Origin: M55B112 sp040903745 | Lineage (GTDB): Bacteria > Bacteroidota > Bacteroidia > Bacteroidales > GCA-2748055 | Assembly: GCA_040903745.1 (NCBI GenBank) | Contig: JBBDUV010000082.1 | Coordinates: forward strand, 1 to 25,483 | Reading direction: 5' to 3' | Length of the DNA: 25,483 bases | Part shown: one piece after another, positions 15,120 to 22,593 of the stretch | Layout: every line of letters begins with the position of its first letter | How positions within the stretch are numbered: the stretch's first letter is position 1 | Program-made: the position numbers and the translations under genes | The notes under the pieces: model-generated | What the model was told of the DNA's origin: nothing | What the model saw: the letters and a program-made list of their open reading frames with translations, nothing else | The model's database searches: none

Positions 15120-15602
15120 ATGAAAACAAACAAAATGAAGAGTACAATTGTAAATAGTACATTGTTAATTGCTGCAGCGGTTGTTATGGCTTCCTGCGGT
15201 AAAACTGAAAAACCGGAGATCGGATCTTTCGAGTTGGGGTATGAAAACTCGAAGATCGCTTATGTGGGCGCCGATCTGCATATGGATGCAGAGATTGTTG
15301 CAGAGGGGAGGATCGATGTGATCCGCATTGAAATTCACCCGGAGGGGGACCATGCAAAGAAAGGGGTTCGTTCTGCTTTGGATGAGGGCGAATGGGAAGT
15401 GGACACAACATATACCAGATTTTCCGGGTTGAAGAACACCACCTTCCATGATGATATTGAGATCCCGGCAGATGCAGAGACCGGTCATTACCATTTCTAT
15501 TTTGAGGTGACCGACATGGAGGGGTACCAGACGGTTATTGAAGAAGAACTTGAAATTAAAATACCTGATGATGAAGTTGCATCATTTGTTAACAAACATT
15601 AA
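15120..15602 (+). CDS. DUF4625-type lipoprotein, first copy
   Basis: This 160-residue protein has a lipoprotein signal peptide with the lipobox ending MASC at Cys26. The body has the pattern I associate with DUF4625: GADLHMDAEIVAEGRIDVI, EIHPEGDH and the C-terminal HYHFYFEVTDMEGY. Several His and acidic residues are placed as possible metal ligands. It follows the TonB receptor by 67 bp and precedes a related lipoprotein by 15 bp. A role as an extracytoplasmic metal-binding accessory for the receptor is inferred and has not been shown. The start at 15120 has an alternative ATG five codons later, which would leave a more compact signal peptide. Confidence 0.8.
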   Translation: MKTNKMKSTIVNSTLLIAAAVVMASCGKTEKPEIGSFELGYENSKIAYVGADLHMDAEIVAEGRIDVIRIEIHPEGDHAKKGVRSALDEGEWEVDTTYTRFSGLKNTTFHDDIEIPADAETGHYHFYFEVTDMEGYQTVIEEELEIKIPDDEVASFVNKH

Positions 15603-15617
15603 ATAAATAACTTATAA

Positions 15618-16112
15618 GTGATAAACTATAGAATTATTGGTCGTCCATTTATTCTTCTCCTGTTTATTTCCTCATGTGGATTGGGGGAGAATACAGATAA
15701 AGAAAAGCCATTCATTGATTTATCCATTCAGGATGCGTTTCCGGTGAATTGCGACACCTTGTATTTTGGAGAGTTATTTGACCTAAAATTAAAGTTTTCC
15801 GATAATGCCGGGTTGGGTTCTTACAGTATTGGTATACATAATAACTTTGACCATCATTCGCATACCACTGAAGTTACGGAATGTGATCTCGGTCCAAAGA
15901 AAGAGCCGGTTAATCCGATCACGTTTATTGGGGATTATGAAATTCCTGAAGGTGTAAAAGAATATGAGACGAATGTATCAATTCCTTTAGCTTCCGGCGA
16001 TGGAAACGGGTTATATGATGAGGGCGATTATCATTTCTTTATCCGCCTCGTTGACAAGGAGGGCTGGTCGGCACAGAAAGGATTAAGCATTAAGATTTTA
16101 CATAGGGACTGA
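15618..16112 (+). CDS. DUF4625-type lipoprotein, second copy
   Basis: This 164-residue protein starts with GTG at 15618 and has a short lipoprotein signal peptide ending ISSC at Cys20. It shares the fold pattern of the preceding gene: a central strand region, then DYHFFIRLVDKEGW, the counterpart of HYHFYFEVTDMEGY. It has a distinctive His cluster, HNNFDHHSHTTE, well suited to binding zinc or a similar metal. Sequence similarity between the two lipoproteins is low apart from the C-terminal motif, so the duplication is old or they were assembled separately. It is the last gene of the putative uptake operon. No ATG precedes the signal peptide, so GTG is the only good start. Confidence 0.78.
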   Translation: MINYRIIGRPFILLLFISSCGLGENTDKEKPFIDLSIQDAFPVNCDTLYFGELFDLKLKFSDNAGLGSYSIGIHNNFDHHSHTTEVTECDLGPKKEPVNPITFIGDYEIPEGVKEYETNVSIPLASGDGNGLYDEGDYHFFIRLVDKEGWSAQKGLSIKILHRD

Positions 16113-16407
16113 CAGGGCTTCATAGCTAATACCTGAAACTAGAATTAAAAATTAATATTTAACTATGTTACAAAGTAAACGCAGTTTTACTTAATTTAAG
16201 TTATAAAGTAAGTGCAAGTATCTTTAATATTGTGTAACAAAGTCAAGAATATATTCAGAGCGGTGAAGTTTCTATTGTAAATGCAAGGACAAGAGTTAAA
16301 GTTTCTATTTGTAAAAGAAGGATAGCTAGTATGTTGTCGAATTATACGATAGGTGACTTGCATGTGCCCCGGCTGCTTTATATTGAAAACAGAAGGAAAA
16401 GAGTTGC
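16113..16407. other. AT-rich intergenic region, no gene seen
   Basis: No coding sequence is recognised. A perfect dyad ACTTAA-T-TTAAGT is at 16189-16201. Two loosely similar stretches, AAGTTTCTATTGTAAA near 16265 and AAGTTTCTATTTGTAAA near 16300, form an imperfect direct repeat. Neither looks like a standard terminator. Confidence 0.4.
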
Positions 16408-17103
16408 TTAAAGGATCGGGAATTCTTTATAGAATTTCAGTAGTCTGATCACTTCAGATCGCATTTCAGTCCGAACAAATCTTTTCATTTTGTTCTCCAT
16501 TAACTCTCCCGTTCCATAAAGCAATCCCTTGTCGCCTGTATTTTCTATTTTTTCGATACACAGCTGGAGGTAATCAGAAAAAGGCATTTCCATTCGTGAT
16601 TCAACTATTTCTCTGTTCACAGGTGTCTGCATTTGCATAAAGAACCAGCAATCGAAAATATCCCGATTGGCAAGTTCATTTCTGTCTAGCAAAGCACAGA
16701 GCTTATGCGCGAACATATCCGGCTGCACCATTACCCGAATATTGACACCCAACAGATTTTTAATTTCGTAGCTGTCATTAAATTGACGGTTTGAAATTTC
16801 GATCTTTAATTTTCGTTCGTTCACTCCATAATCGAGCACCACGATGGGTCCATAGAACTTTTTTGCCTCATCAAAAATTTTCCCATAGGCAAGAATGATT
16901 TTACGTACTTTCCTGTAAACAAGCTCCTCTTTCCCTGAGTCTGTCAGATTGAAATCCAAATCTATTGAAAATCGAGGGAGGTCATAGAACAGCATCATGG
17001 CAGTGCCACCTTTGAATCCAAGGGAGTTTGCCAGCGCAATGTCTGTATAGATATCCTTCAGTATTTGAACAAGGAAGAACCTGTGCCTGTTAATGTCAAT
17101 CAT
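16408..17103 (-). CDS. AbiEii/AbiGii-type nucleotidyltransferase toxin
   Basis: This 231-residue protein has the nucleotidyltransferase core of the AbiEii family: KGGTAMMLFY (Gly32-Gly33-Thr34) followed by SIDLDFNL, whose Asp48 and Asp50 are the likely metal ligands. MFAHKLCALLDR and RDIFDCWFF are the further conserved blocks. In related systems (MenA-type toxins) the enzyme adds nucleotides to tRNA acceptor ends and stops growth, and AbiE systems give phage resistance. It overlaps the preceding AbiEi-type gene by 8 bp, the standard antitoxin-toxin order. All core residues are present, so activity is plausible. Confidence 0.9.
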   Translation of the reverse strand: MIDINRHRFFLVQILKDIYTDIALANSLGFKGGTAMMLFYDLPRFSIDLDFNLTDSGKEELVYRKVRKIILAYGKIFDEAKKFYGPIVVLDYGVNERKLKIEISNRQFNDSYEIKNLLGVNIRVMVQPDMFAHKLCALLDRNELANRDIFDCWFFMQMQTPVNREIVESRMEMPFSDYLQLCIEKIENTGDKGLLYGTGELMENKMKRFVRTEMRSEVIRLLKFYKEFPIL

Positions 17104-17677
17104 TTTTCAGTAGTTTAAGTGCTCTTTCTGACAGCGTTTTTGATCCATAGAGTGGCAGAAGCTTTTTAACTGCAGGTATACTTACCGGATTAAGGTGGTC
17201 GAAATAGTATTTGCTGTTGAGATAGAGGAGGTCGAGGAATGCTCTTTCCGGGGAGGCGATGTTGACATGGTTTTCTTTTCTGATGATTCCTTCCGTATTT
17301 ACCAGGATTTCACCTTTTATTTTCCGGAACCGGAAAGCTTGTCCGGCTACCTCGATGTTTCTGCTTAGATAACTTACCACTGTTACCCCCGGATCATATT
17401 GAAAAACTATGCCCGATTGTTGCAGCACATATTCAAGGGATATATAGGCAGGTTTGTAGATGAGACATCCAAGCTCCTCTGTATTATAATCAGTCTTGGC
17501 ATAGATTCCTTTTCGGAGATTTAACAGATTTCCGGTTTGTACATAATAGTTCAGTTTCTTATTCAGCGACATAAAGTCTGATTCGCCTGTCAGCATAGCA
17601 ATATCAACCAGGCGAAATATAGTGCGTGGATCCTTGTAAATTGTTAACAAGGTGTTTTTATTTTGTGATCCAATCAT
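17096..17677 (-). CDS. AbiEi-type antitoxin, winged-helix regulator
   Basis: This 193-residue protein has a winged-helix N-terminal region (about residues 12-60, LVDIAMLTGESDFMSLNKKL then LLNLRKGIYAK) and the AbiEi antitoxin body (PAYISLEYVLQQSGI; SPERAFLDLLYL). It should repress its own operon and counteract the partner nucleotidyltransferase. It lies directly upstream of the toxin gene with an 8-bp overlap. A good -7 box at 17703-17710 lies 25 bp before its ATG. Length and motifs fit an intact gene. Confidence 0.88.
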   Translation of the reverse strand: MIGSQNKNTLLTIYKDPRTIFRLVDIAMLTGESDFMSLNKKLNYYVQTGNLLNLRKGIYAKTDYNTEELGCLIYKPAYISLEYVLQQSGIVFQYDPGVTVVSYLSRNIEVAGQAFRFRKIKGEILVNTEGIIRKENHVNIASPERAFLDLLYLNSKYYFDHLNPVSIPAVKKLLPLYGSKTLSERALKLLKND

Positions 17678-17702
17678 CCTAAAATATCGTATGTATAGTT
17701 CA

Positions 17703-17710
17703 CAAAACTA
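17703..17710 (-). promoter_or_regulatory. Bacteroidetes -7 box of the AbiE-type operon
   Basis: TAGTTTTG on the minus strand matches TAnnTTTG and lies 25 bp before the antitoxin ATG at 17677. Confidence 0.45.
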
Positions 17711-17734
17711 CTAAAACATATTGAAAAGAGCAAG

Positions 17735-19324
17735 CTATTTTTGAATGGTTCTTTCCACCTCACTGCCCCACCAGTTGTTGCCGGGATCGAAGTCCTTTGA
17801 AAGGAACTTCATTCTCTGTGCCTCAAGTTGAGGCAGGCGAACGTTGTGCACCTTTACCAGATACGCTTCTTCCAGTGCTTCATCGTAGAGCGGATCGTGC
17901 ACAGGGAACTTCGCCCCAACGGCATCCAGGTAACCGAACAGCTGTTCATGGAGCTGGCTGACCAGTGCAGGGTGGTCGGCCGCTACATCATTGTGCTCCT
18001 CTCCGTCCGACGCCAGGTTATACAGCTCCACCCGGTCATCTTCATAGTAGTGGATCAGTTTCCAGTCACCCAGCCGGATGATCGAGCTCGGCTCACCGCC
18101 CTGGTTCCCGTAATGCGGGTAGTGCCAGTAGAGGGGCCTGTCGGGGATCGCTTCACCGCGTAAAGCCGGAACCAGGCTAATTCCATCCAGGTGTTCGTTC
18201 GGACGCAGCTCTTTGCCTGTCAGTTCAAGAATCGTCGGATAGAAATCGGTACCTGTTGCAGGAACGGAAGAGCTCTTTCCTGCAAGACCGAGCCACGGTA
18301 CCTTGATGAAATAGGGCTCCCGGATTCCCCCTTCGAACTGGTACCCTTTGCCTCCCCTCAGCGGCAGGTTGGAGGTGGCGAATGCATCGCCGGCTGATAC
18401 CCCGCCATTGTCAGATGTGAAAATGACGATCGTGTTCTCCGCCAGTCCCAATTCTTCGAGCAGCTCCAGCACGTGACCCACTGCATCGTCCGTCATCTCC
18501 ACCAGTCCGGCATACACCGGGTTGTCCTGCACCACCCGCATGGGTAAAAATTTCTTCATCTCGAAGCCCGGCTCGGCGATCCCCATCTCTTCTGCTTTAT
18601 CCCTGTATTTCGCCCATTTTTCCTCTGTTGTCTGAATGGGAGCATGCACAGCATAAAAGGAGAGAAAGGCAAAAAATGGGGCGTCTTTATGTTCCCGGAT
18701 AAACTTCTCGGTCTCCTGAGCCAGCTTCATAGGCAGGCTCATCCCTTTTTCACCTTCGTAATCCTCCATTTTGGGATTATTGAAAGGGGAGAAAAAGCCA
18801 CCGGTATATGGTCCGCCGGCATGGAAGCCACCCTGATTAATATCAAAGCCATGATCGGTCGGAAGCGATCCTTCCCCACCAATGTGCCATTTCCCTGCAT
18901 AAAAGGTAGCATAACCAGCCTCCTTCATCGCTTCAGGAAGGGTGGTGTAAGCATGTGGCAGGTGATCGCCATTCTCAGGCGGTAGTAGTTTATTAAACCG
19001 CCCGGCTTTTCTCCAATCCTCGCCGGTTTTCGCACCGATCCAGTCGGTAATTCCGTGCCGGGCGGGTGACTTTCCCGACATGATACTGGCACGGGAGGGG
19101 CTGCAGACCTGACAGGTGGCATAGCCCTGGGTGAAAACCATGCTTTCAGCCGCCAGGCGATCAATATTTGGTGTTTCGTAGTATTCACTGCCTGTGAAGC
19201 CCAGGTCGTGGTAACCCAGGTCATCCACCAGAATAAACAGCACGTTTGGTTTTTCGGGGGTGCGCTGTTGGCAGCTGCTGACCGTCAGCAAAACAGTGGC
19301 GAAAAAGGTGATTGCAAATTTCAT
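17735..19324 (-). CDS. Family S1 sulfatase, lipoprotein (sulfatase 1)
   Basis: This 529-residue type I sulfatase hydrolyses sulfate esters, probably from a sulfated glycan. A lipoprotein signal ends at Cys18 (VSSC), so it is probably anchored in the periplasm or at the cell surface. Calcium-ligand Asp34-Asp35 (VDDLGYHD), catalytic Cys74 in CSPSRAS (converted to formylglycine by an anaerobic-type maturase or FGE), GKWHIGG near 145, and SDNGG near 305 are all present. The C-terminal subdomain (GDWKLIHYYED) is complete, so the gene appears functional. The femAB gene lies 131 bp upstream on the same strand. The -7 box at 19348-19355 suggests it also has its own promoter. The S1 subfamily and substrate cannot be fixed by eye. 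Confidence 0.92.
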   Translation of the reverse strand: MKFAITFFATVLLTVSSCQQRTPEKPNVLFILVDDLGYHDLGFTGSEYYETPNIDRLAAESMVFTQGYATCQVCSPSRASIMSGKSPARHGITDWIGAKTGEDWRKAGRFNKLLPPENGDHLPHAYTTLPEAMKEAGYATFYAGKWHIGGEGSLPTDHGFDINQGGFHAGGPYTGGFFSPFNNPKMEDYEGEKGMSLPMKLAQETEKFIREHKDAPFFAFLSFYAVHAPIQTTEEKWAKYRDKAEEMGIAEPGFEMKKFLPMRVVQDNPVYAGLVEMTDDAVGHVLELLEELGLAENTIVIFTSDNGGVSAGDAFATSNLPLRGGKGYQFEGGIREPYFIKVPWLGLAGKSSSVPATGTDFYPTILELTGKELRPNEHLDGISLVPALRGEAIPDRPLYWHYPHYGNQGGEPSSIIRLGDWKLIHYYEDDRVELYNLASDGEEHNDVAADHPALVSQLHEQLFGYLDAVGAKFPVHDPLYDEALEEAYLVKVHNVRLPQLEAQRMKFLSKDFDPGNNWWGSEVERTIQK

Positions 19325-19347
19325 AAGGTATTACTTAGTTCGAGACA

Positions 19348-19355
19348 CAAAGTTA
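19348..19355 (-). promoter_or_regulatory. Bacteroidetes -7 box of sulfatase 1
   Basis: TAACTTTG on the minus strand matches TAnnTTTG and lies 23 bp before the sulfatase ATG. Confidence 0.45.
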
Positions 19356-19455
19356 ATAAGAAAAATGATTCGATAAGCCACTCATTATTGATTGGAAGAG
19401 TTCCTCATTATTGGTAAACAGAACACTTCATTAACAGGGTTAGGAGATGACTGTG

Positions 19456-20580
19456 TTAATGAGAATGATATTTCTGGCCGTTTACCTCCTGTGCCAAAAA
19501 CATGTCGTATTCGGTTTTGTCGAGCGGATAATCCCAGCAGCCCATCCTGTGAAACATGTTTCCACCGAAGCCGCTTTTGAACCGGTAGAGGCCATGCATC
19601 GGGTGTGACCGGTAGCCGTTGGGTGCGACGCCGAACATGTCGTACTCCTCGCAGCCCGCCTCGCCAGCCAATCGGATTGCCTCCCATTGGATCGCATAGG
19701 TGGCCATCAGGTTTCTTTTGTGGTCAGATGAAGCGCCGTAGAGGTAGGTGGCTCTTTTGCCCGATACCACCAGGAACATCGCTGCCAGGAATTCTCCTTC
19801 ATGATCGGCCATAAGCAGACGTACATCCACATCGCCGGAATTGTATTGATGCTGGTTCTTCAGTACCGTCCAAAAATACGCTTTGCTGTGGAGGGTAACC
19901 CCGTTTCTTAGGGCGGTCTCCCGGTAAAGGGCATACCAGGTGTCGAGTTGCTCCGGACCATAGCTTTTAACGCTGACGCCCCTGCGTGCCGATAGTCCGA
20001 TGTTGTAGCGGGTTTTGGGTTTCATCTTTTGCAGGAGTGTTTTTTGGTCATGCTTCAGGTTCAGGAAGATCGTGTTGGCCGGCAGGTTGTTGCTCATGCT
20101 TTTATGCAGGTTCCAGTTGTGGGTGTTGAAGTTGACCCTGAATTCCTGACTGGTACTTTCGGGGGCCCCGAGCCAGTTCCCGGCTTCGTCAAAACAGTCC
20201 TCCTCCACCGCCCACTGGCTTTCCCACGGCAGATCGTACCTGATCATGATACAGCTGGAGGGGAGTTGCGGGTGGAGTACCTCGGAGAGTTCCTCCAAAA
20301 AGAGTCCCTGGTTTTCGAATTCCGGTTCGTCGGTCGGACCGTAGGGTATATAGGCGACGCAGTGTTCCTGGTCGATCTGTCTGATCAGTACCAGCAGATC
20401 GCCGGTGGTGTGGTGATCGGGCAACCAGCCGGGGTGCAGCAGATTATCGGAGGCGGCGTAATCAAAAGCGACAGGTTTAATGCCTTGTTGTTCCTTCACA
20501 CCAGCCCAGAACGATGTCTGCTGAACAATGTTGCAACGGTTTATTTCCTCTGGTTTCTTTGGTTCAATTTTACAGTACAT
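19456..20580 (-). CDS. FemA/FemB-family aminoacyltransferase (full copy)
   Basis: This 374-residue protein of the FemAB/FemX fold (tandem GNAT-like domains) uses aminoacyl-tRNA in its best-known members to build peptidoglycan cross-bridges. Conserved blocks are KMKPKTRYNIGLSARRGVSV (domain 2 start), FLAAMFLVVSGKRATYLYGA, and YDMFGVAPNG near the C terminus. I chose the ATG at 20580. An in-frame TTG at 20607 is less likely, because it lies within the -7 box. Gram-negative homologues often have unknown roles in surface-polymer modification. It may be co-transcribed with sulfatase 1. Two damaged copies of this gene lie further right (22594 and 25174), so this locus has been duplicated repeatedly. 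Confidence 0.85.
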   Translation of the reverse strand: MYCKIEPKKPEEINRCNIVQQTSFWAGVKEQQGIKPVAFDYAASDNLLHPGWLPDHHTTGDLLVLIRQIDQEHCVAYIPYGPTDEPEFENQGLFLEELSEVLHPQLPSSCIMIRYDLPWESQWAVEEDCFDEAGNWLGAPESTSQEFRVNFNTHNWNLHKSMSNNLPANTIFLNLKHDQKTLLQKMKPKTRYNIGLSARRGVSVKSYGPEQLDTWYALYRETALRNGVTLHSKAYFWTVLKNQHQYNSGDVDVRLLMADHEGEFLAAMFLVVSGKRATYLYGASSDHKRNLMATYAIQWEAIRLAGEAGCEEYDMFGVAPNGYRSHPMHGLYRFKSGFGGNMFHRMGCWDYPLDKTEYDMFLAQEVNGQKYHSH

Positions 20581-20604
20581 GCTTCGGTGTTTCCTGATCG
20601 GTTG

Positions 20605-20612
20605 CAAAGGTA
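20605..20612 (-). promoter_or_regulatory. Bacteroidetes -7 box of femAB
   Basis: TACCTTTG on the minus strand matches TAnnTTTG, 24 bp before the ATG at 20580. It covers the alternative TTG codon at 20607 and so decides the start. The partial copy keeps the same box at 23120-23127. Confidence 0.5.
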
Positions 20613-20732
20613 AAGATGGTTATCCGAACAGCGAAAAAATAGGGAGTTTATTTTGGTTGCCATTTTCCATTTGCAGAATAGTAGTTGTTTTTGATATTTG
20701 TGAAGAAGCATATTGTTTTGCGTAATATTAAG

Positions 20733-21243
20733 CTATTTATTGATTAGTTGCCAGTAACCGCCTTTGGCTGGGCCAATTCTTTTGATGAGTTCATTATTTT
20801 TTAATTTTTCAATATCTCGAATAACTGTGCATCTGGTTATATTAAGTTTTTCAGCTATCTCGTCAATTGTTAATCTGTTGTTGGATTTGAGTAAACTAAG
20901 TATCAAATCGACTCTTTTATATGTAGTTGTTTCGGTGACATTTTCGGTGACATCTGTCTTTGAGTCTTCAGAAAATAAAGTTTTCATAAAACCTTCTGAA
21001 ATGTTTCCAAATTGGGGTGGTTTTGCTTTTAATCTCATTTATCCAATTTTGAATAGATTCAGTATTCAATTCAAAACCAGATATTTTTCCTGTAGGACTA
21101 ATGCCTACTATAACCTTTCCCCCCGATGTATTAGCGAAAGCTACAAGGGTTTCAATTACCTCTTTATTAAAGGTGTTTTTGAACTCAAGTGTTTCGCTTT
21201 CTCCAAAAGAGATAAGATTTAAAATGTCGGATGGTTGTAGCAT
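20733..21243 (-). pseudogene. AlbA_2-HTH regulator with large internal deletion and frameshift
   Basis: The first frame (ATG at 21243) gives the N-terminal AlbA_2/AAA_4-type domain: FGESETLEFKNTFNKEV, then LVAFANTSGGKVIVGIS, to NEIKSKTTP. A second frame then continues as PQFGNISEGFMKTLFSE and ends in a winged-helix HTH (LTIDEIAEKLNITRCTVIRD) and GPAKGGYWQLINK. Intact relatives are around 400-480 residues. The joint at about 21015 removes roughly 250 residues of the middle and shifts the frame. Both ends of the gene are otherwise well preserved, so the loss is fairly recent. The downstream piece could still be translated from ATG codons at 21038 or 20987 as a small HTH protein. Confidence 0.8.
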
Positions 21244-21557
21244 TTAAAAATTTTTGCGTTCTGCGTTTTAGGTTTTATGTACAAAGTTCAAGGTTCAACA
21301 CTCATCAATTGCCGTTGCTATTGCAGCTGTGTTACGATAATATTAACTGATATTTTGAATACTGCTTCCTACCTGGAATTCGGAACAGCCGAGGAGAGGG
21401 CCACAGAAGAAGCCAGAATAGCCACAGACCCACTTCATGGCCATTCAATACTAGATGTAGGACGGCTGGGTTGTCATTGATCAAATGGCCTGAGTATATC
21501 GTTGTATTTGTTTTGTTCGATGCTGTTCATTAAATTATTAATCTACTATTATAGGTT
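21244..21557. other. Intergenic region, 314 bp, no recognised gene
   Basis: The GTTCAA-type repeat at 21282-21298 is an exact 17-bp match to 587-603. A more GC-rich patch at 21370-21475 can be read as a short peptide (GTAEERATEEARIATDPLHG), which I do not recognise and which may be a gene scrap. Confidence 0.4.
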
Positions 21558-21944
21558 TCAACTCAGCCTGATATTCGGGATTCTGCTGAAGTGTTTAACG
21601 TTCAATGTTTTTACAGTCAGATTGTTTGCGATTGCTGTTGCTGCGATGAAAATATCTCTAAACTCTATAATTTTATTCGATTGACGCAATGTATGGTATA
21701 TTTCTCCTGCTTTTTTTGCTACCGTTTCATTGAACGACAATACCGGAATATCATCGGTTAAGATGCTGATATCGTTTAATTTTTCAAGGCTGATAGCTCC
21801 CATTAGTAATTCGTACAGGGTTACTGCCGATATAAATAACTGATTTTCTTCGGGAATGCGAAACAGGATTGTTTCCGTTTTGTTTTTTGCTCTTAAAAAT
21901 TCAACGAAAACAGATGTGTCGATTACCATTCCTGTATTTTCCAT
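21558..21944 (-). CDS. PIN-domain toxin, VapC-like ribonuclease
   Basis: This 128-residue protein has the acidic PIN-domain residues Asp9 (VIDTSVFVEFLR), Glu45 (VTLYELLMG) and Asp96 (RDIFIAATAI), with Asn114 in TLNVKHF at the fourth position. VapC-type toxins cleave tRNA or rRNA with Mg2+. The antitoxin gene lies directly upstream and overlaps by 22 bp. A second ATG at 21929 (MVIDTSV) would reduce the overlap and places the catalytic Asp at residue 4, which is typical, so it is a fair alternative start. Confidence 0.9.
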   Translation of the reverse strand: MENTGMVIDTSVFVEFLRAKNKTETILFRIPEENQLFISAVTLYELLMGAISLEKLNDISILTDDIPVLSFNETVAKKAGEIYHTLRQSNKIIEFRDIFIAATAIANNLTVKTLNVKHFSRIPNIRLS

Positions 21945-22147
21945 TGACTGAATGCTTTTTGATTTTTTTCAATTAATTTACAGTCTTCATCGGACCATGT
22001 TGAAACAGCGAGGATTTTTTCCTTGTAACCGGTCAGTAAATTTTTCTTGTCATTTTTTTGCCGGCTTAGCAGAAAGTCAAGAAAGTCGTTCAACTCCTGT
22101 CTTCTGGTTTTGTTTAATTTACTGTATTTAATTGCGATATCGTTCAT
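21923..22147 (-). CDS. VapB-like antitoxin
   Basis: This 74-residue protein precedes and overlaps the PIN toxin. The N-terminal half (KLNKTRRQELNDFLDFLLSR) resembles the DUF2281-like helical antitoxins common beside PIN toxins. The tail (WSDEDCKLIEKNQKAFSQWK) would be the toxin-binding part. No AbrB or ribbon-helix-helix fold is evident. The function is assigned by context and general form. Confidence 0.8.
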   Translation of the reverse strand: MNDIAIKYSKLNKTRRQELNDFLDFLLSRQKNDKKNLLTGYKEKILAVSTWSDEDCKLIEKNQKAFSQWKIQEW

Positions 22148-22157
22148 TGCCTGTTTT

Positions 22158-22301
22158 TTATGTAAATATATATTTGCAGTTAAAAATTAAATTAGCCCGT
22201 AGTTTTTCCGGTATCTGTCTAAATCCTTTCCCACACATTTTCAGGTAAAGAAGATATGCTTCGTATTCAGCATTTGTCATTTTTACGGTAATCATAGCCA
22301 T
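22158..22301 (-). CDS. Small ORF of 47 codons upstream of the vapBC-like pair
   Basis: An ATG at 22301 opens a frame beginning MAMITVKMTNAEYEAYLLYL and ending at a TAA at 22158, 10 bp before the antitoxin start. A good -7 box (TAAATTTG on this strand, 22320-22327) lies 18 bp before the ATG. The position suggests it is the first gene of the module. I do not recognise the family. It is short, so coding is unproven, but the promoter placement and the tight spacing support it. Confidence 0.45.
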   Translation of the reverse strand: MAMITVKMTNAEYEAYLLYLKMCGKGFRQIPEKLRANLIFNCKYIFT

Positions 22302-22319
22302 CTATTTAAAGTATTGTTG

Positions 22320-22327
22320 CAAATTTA
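22320..22327 (-). promoter_or_regulatory. Bacteroidetes -7 box of the vapBC-like module
   Basis: TAAATTTG on the minus strand matches TAnnTTTG and sits 18 bp upstream of the small ORF's ATG. Confidence 0.45.
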
Positions 22328-22345
22328 ATGATATATATTCAATAT

Positions 22346-22545
22346 TTAAAGCCATCCGTCTGTTAGTTTCTTATCCAAAATCCCTTTCACATCGTAAAAG
22401 CCGGGTGCGTAATTGCTTCGGCCAGGTTTTCGCGTTTGCCGGTAGCAAAATTATCGAGGCAAATTACTGTGTTTCCCTATTGCAGGAAATGGTCAACCAG
22501 GTTACTGCCTATAAAGCCTGCACCTCCGGTAATGAGGATTTTCAT
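22346..22545 (-). pseudogene. Scar joining nucleotide-sugar epimerase start to sugar dehydrogenase end
   Basis: From the ATG at 22545 the frame reads MKILITGGAGFIGSNLVDHF, the Rossmann start of an NAD-dependent epimerase/dehydratase. It then meets an in-frame TAG where CAG (Gln) is expected, and continues as GNTVICLDNFATGKRENL, typical of WbpP-like UDP-sugar 4-epimerases. After about 45 codons a different frame reads FYDVKGILDKKLTDGWL and stops, which resembles the C terminus of UDP-sugar 6-dehydrogenases (WbpO/TviB type). The two gene classes are often neighbours in capsule or O-antigen clusters. This looks like a deletion that fused the first codons of one to the last codons of the other. 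Confidence 0.7.
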
Positions 22546-22593
22546 AATTGACTAAGTGCTAAAAATTATTCGTATGTTGTTTTGGCGTGTTTA

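Noticed and set aside
16189..16201. ACTTAA-T-TTAAGT dyad as a terminator of the metal-uptake operon
   Set aside because: The stem is only A/T-rich with no following T-tract, and such dyads are common in AT-rich spacers.
20029..20613. 194-codon plus-strand frame, nearly repeated at 22556-23170
   Set aside because: Both are antisense to femAB copies. The repetition comes from the femAB duplication and does not indicate a conserved gene.
21277..21480. 67-codon plus-strand ORF
   Set aside because: No family recognised, no promoter box, and it begins in the GTTCAA repeat. It is mentioned only as a possible gene scrap.
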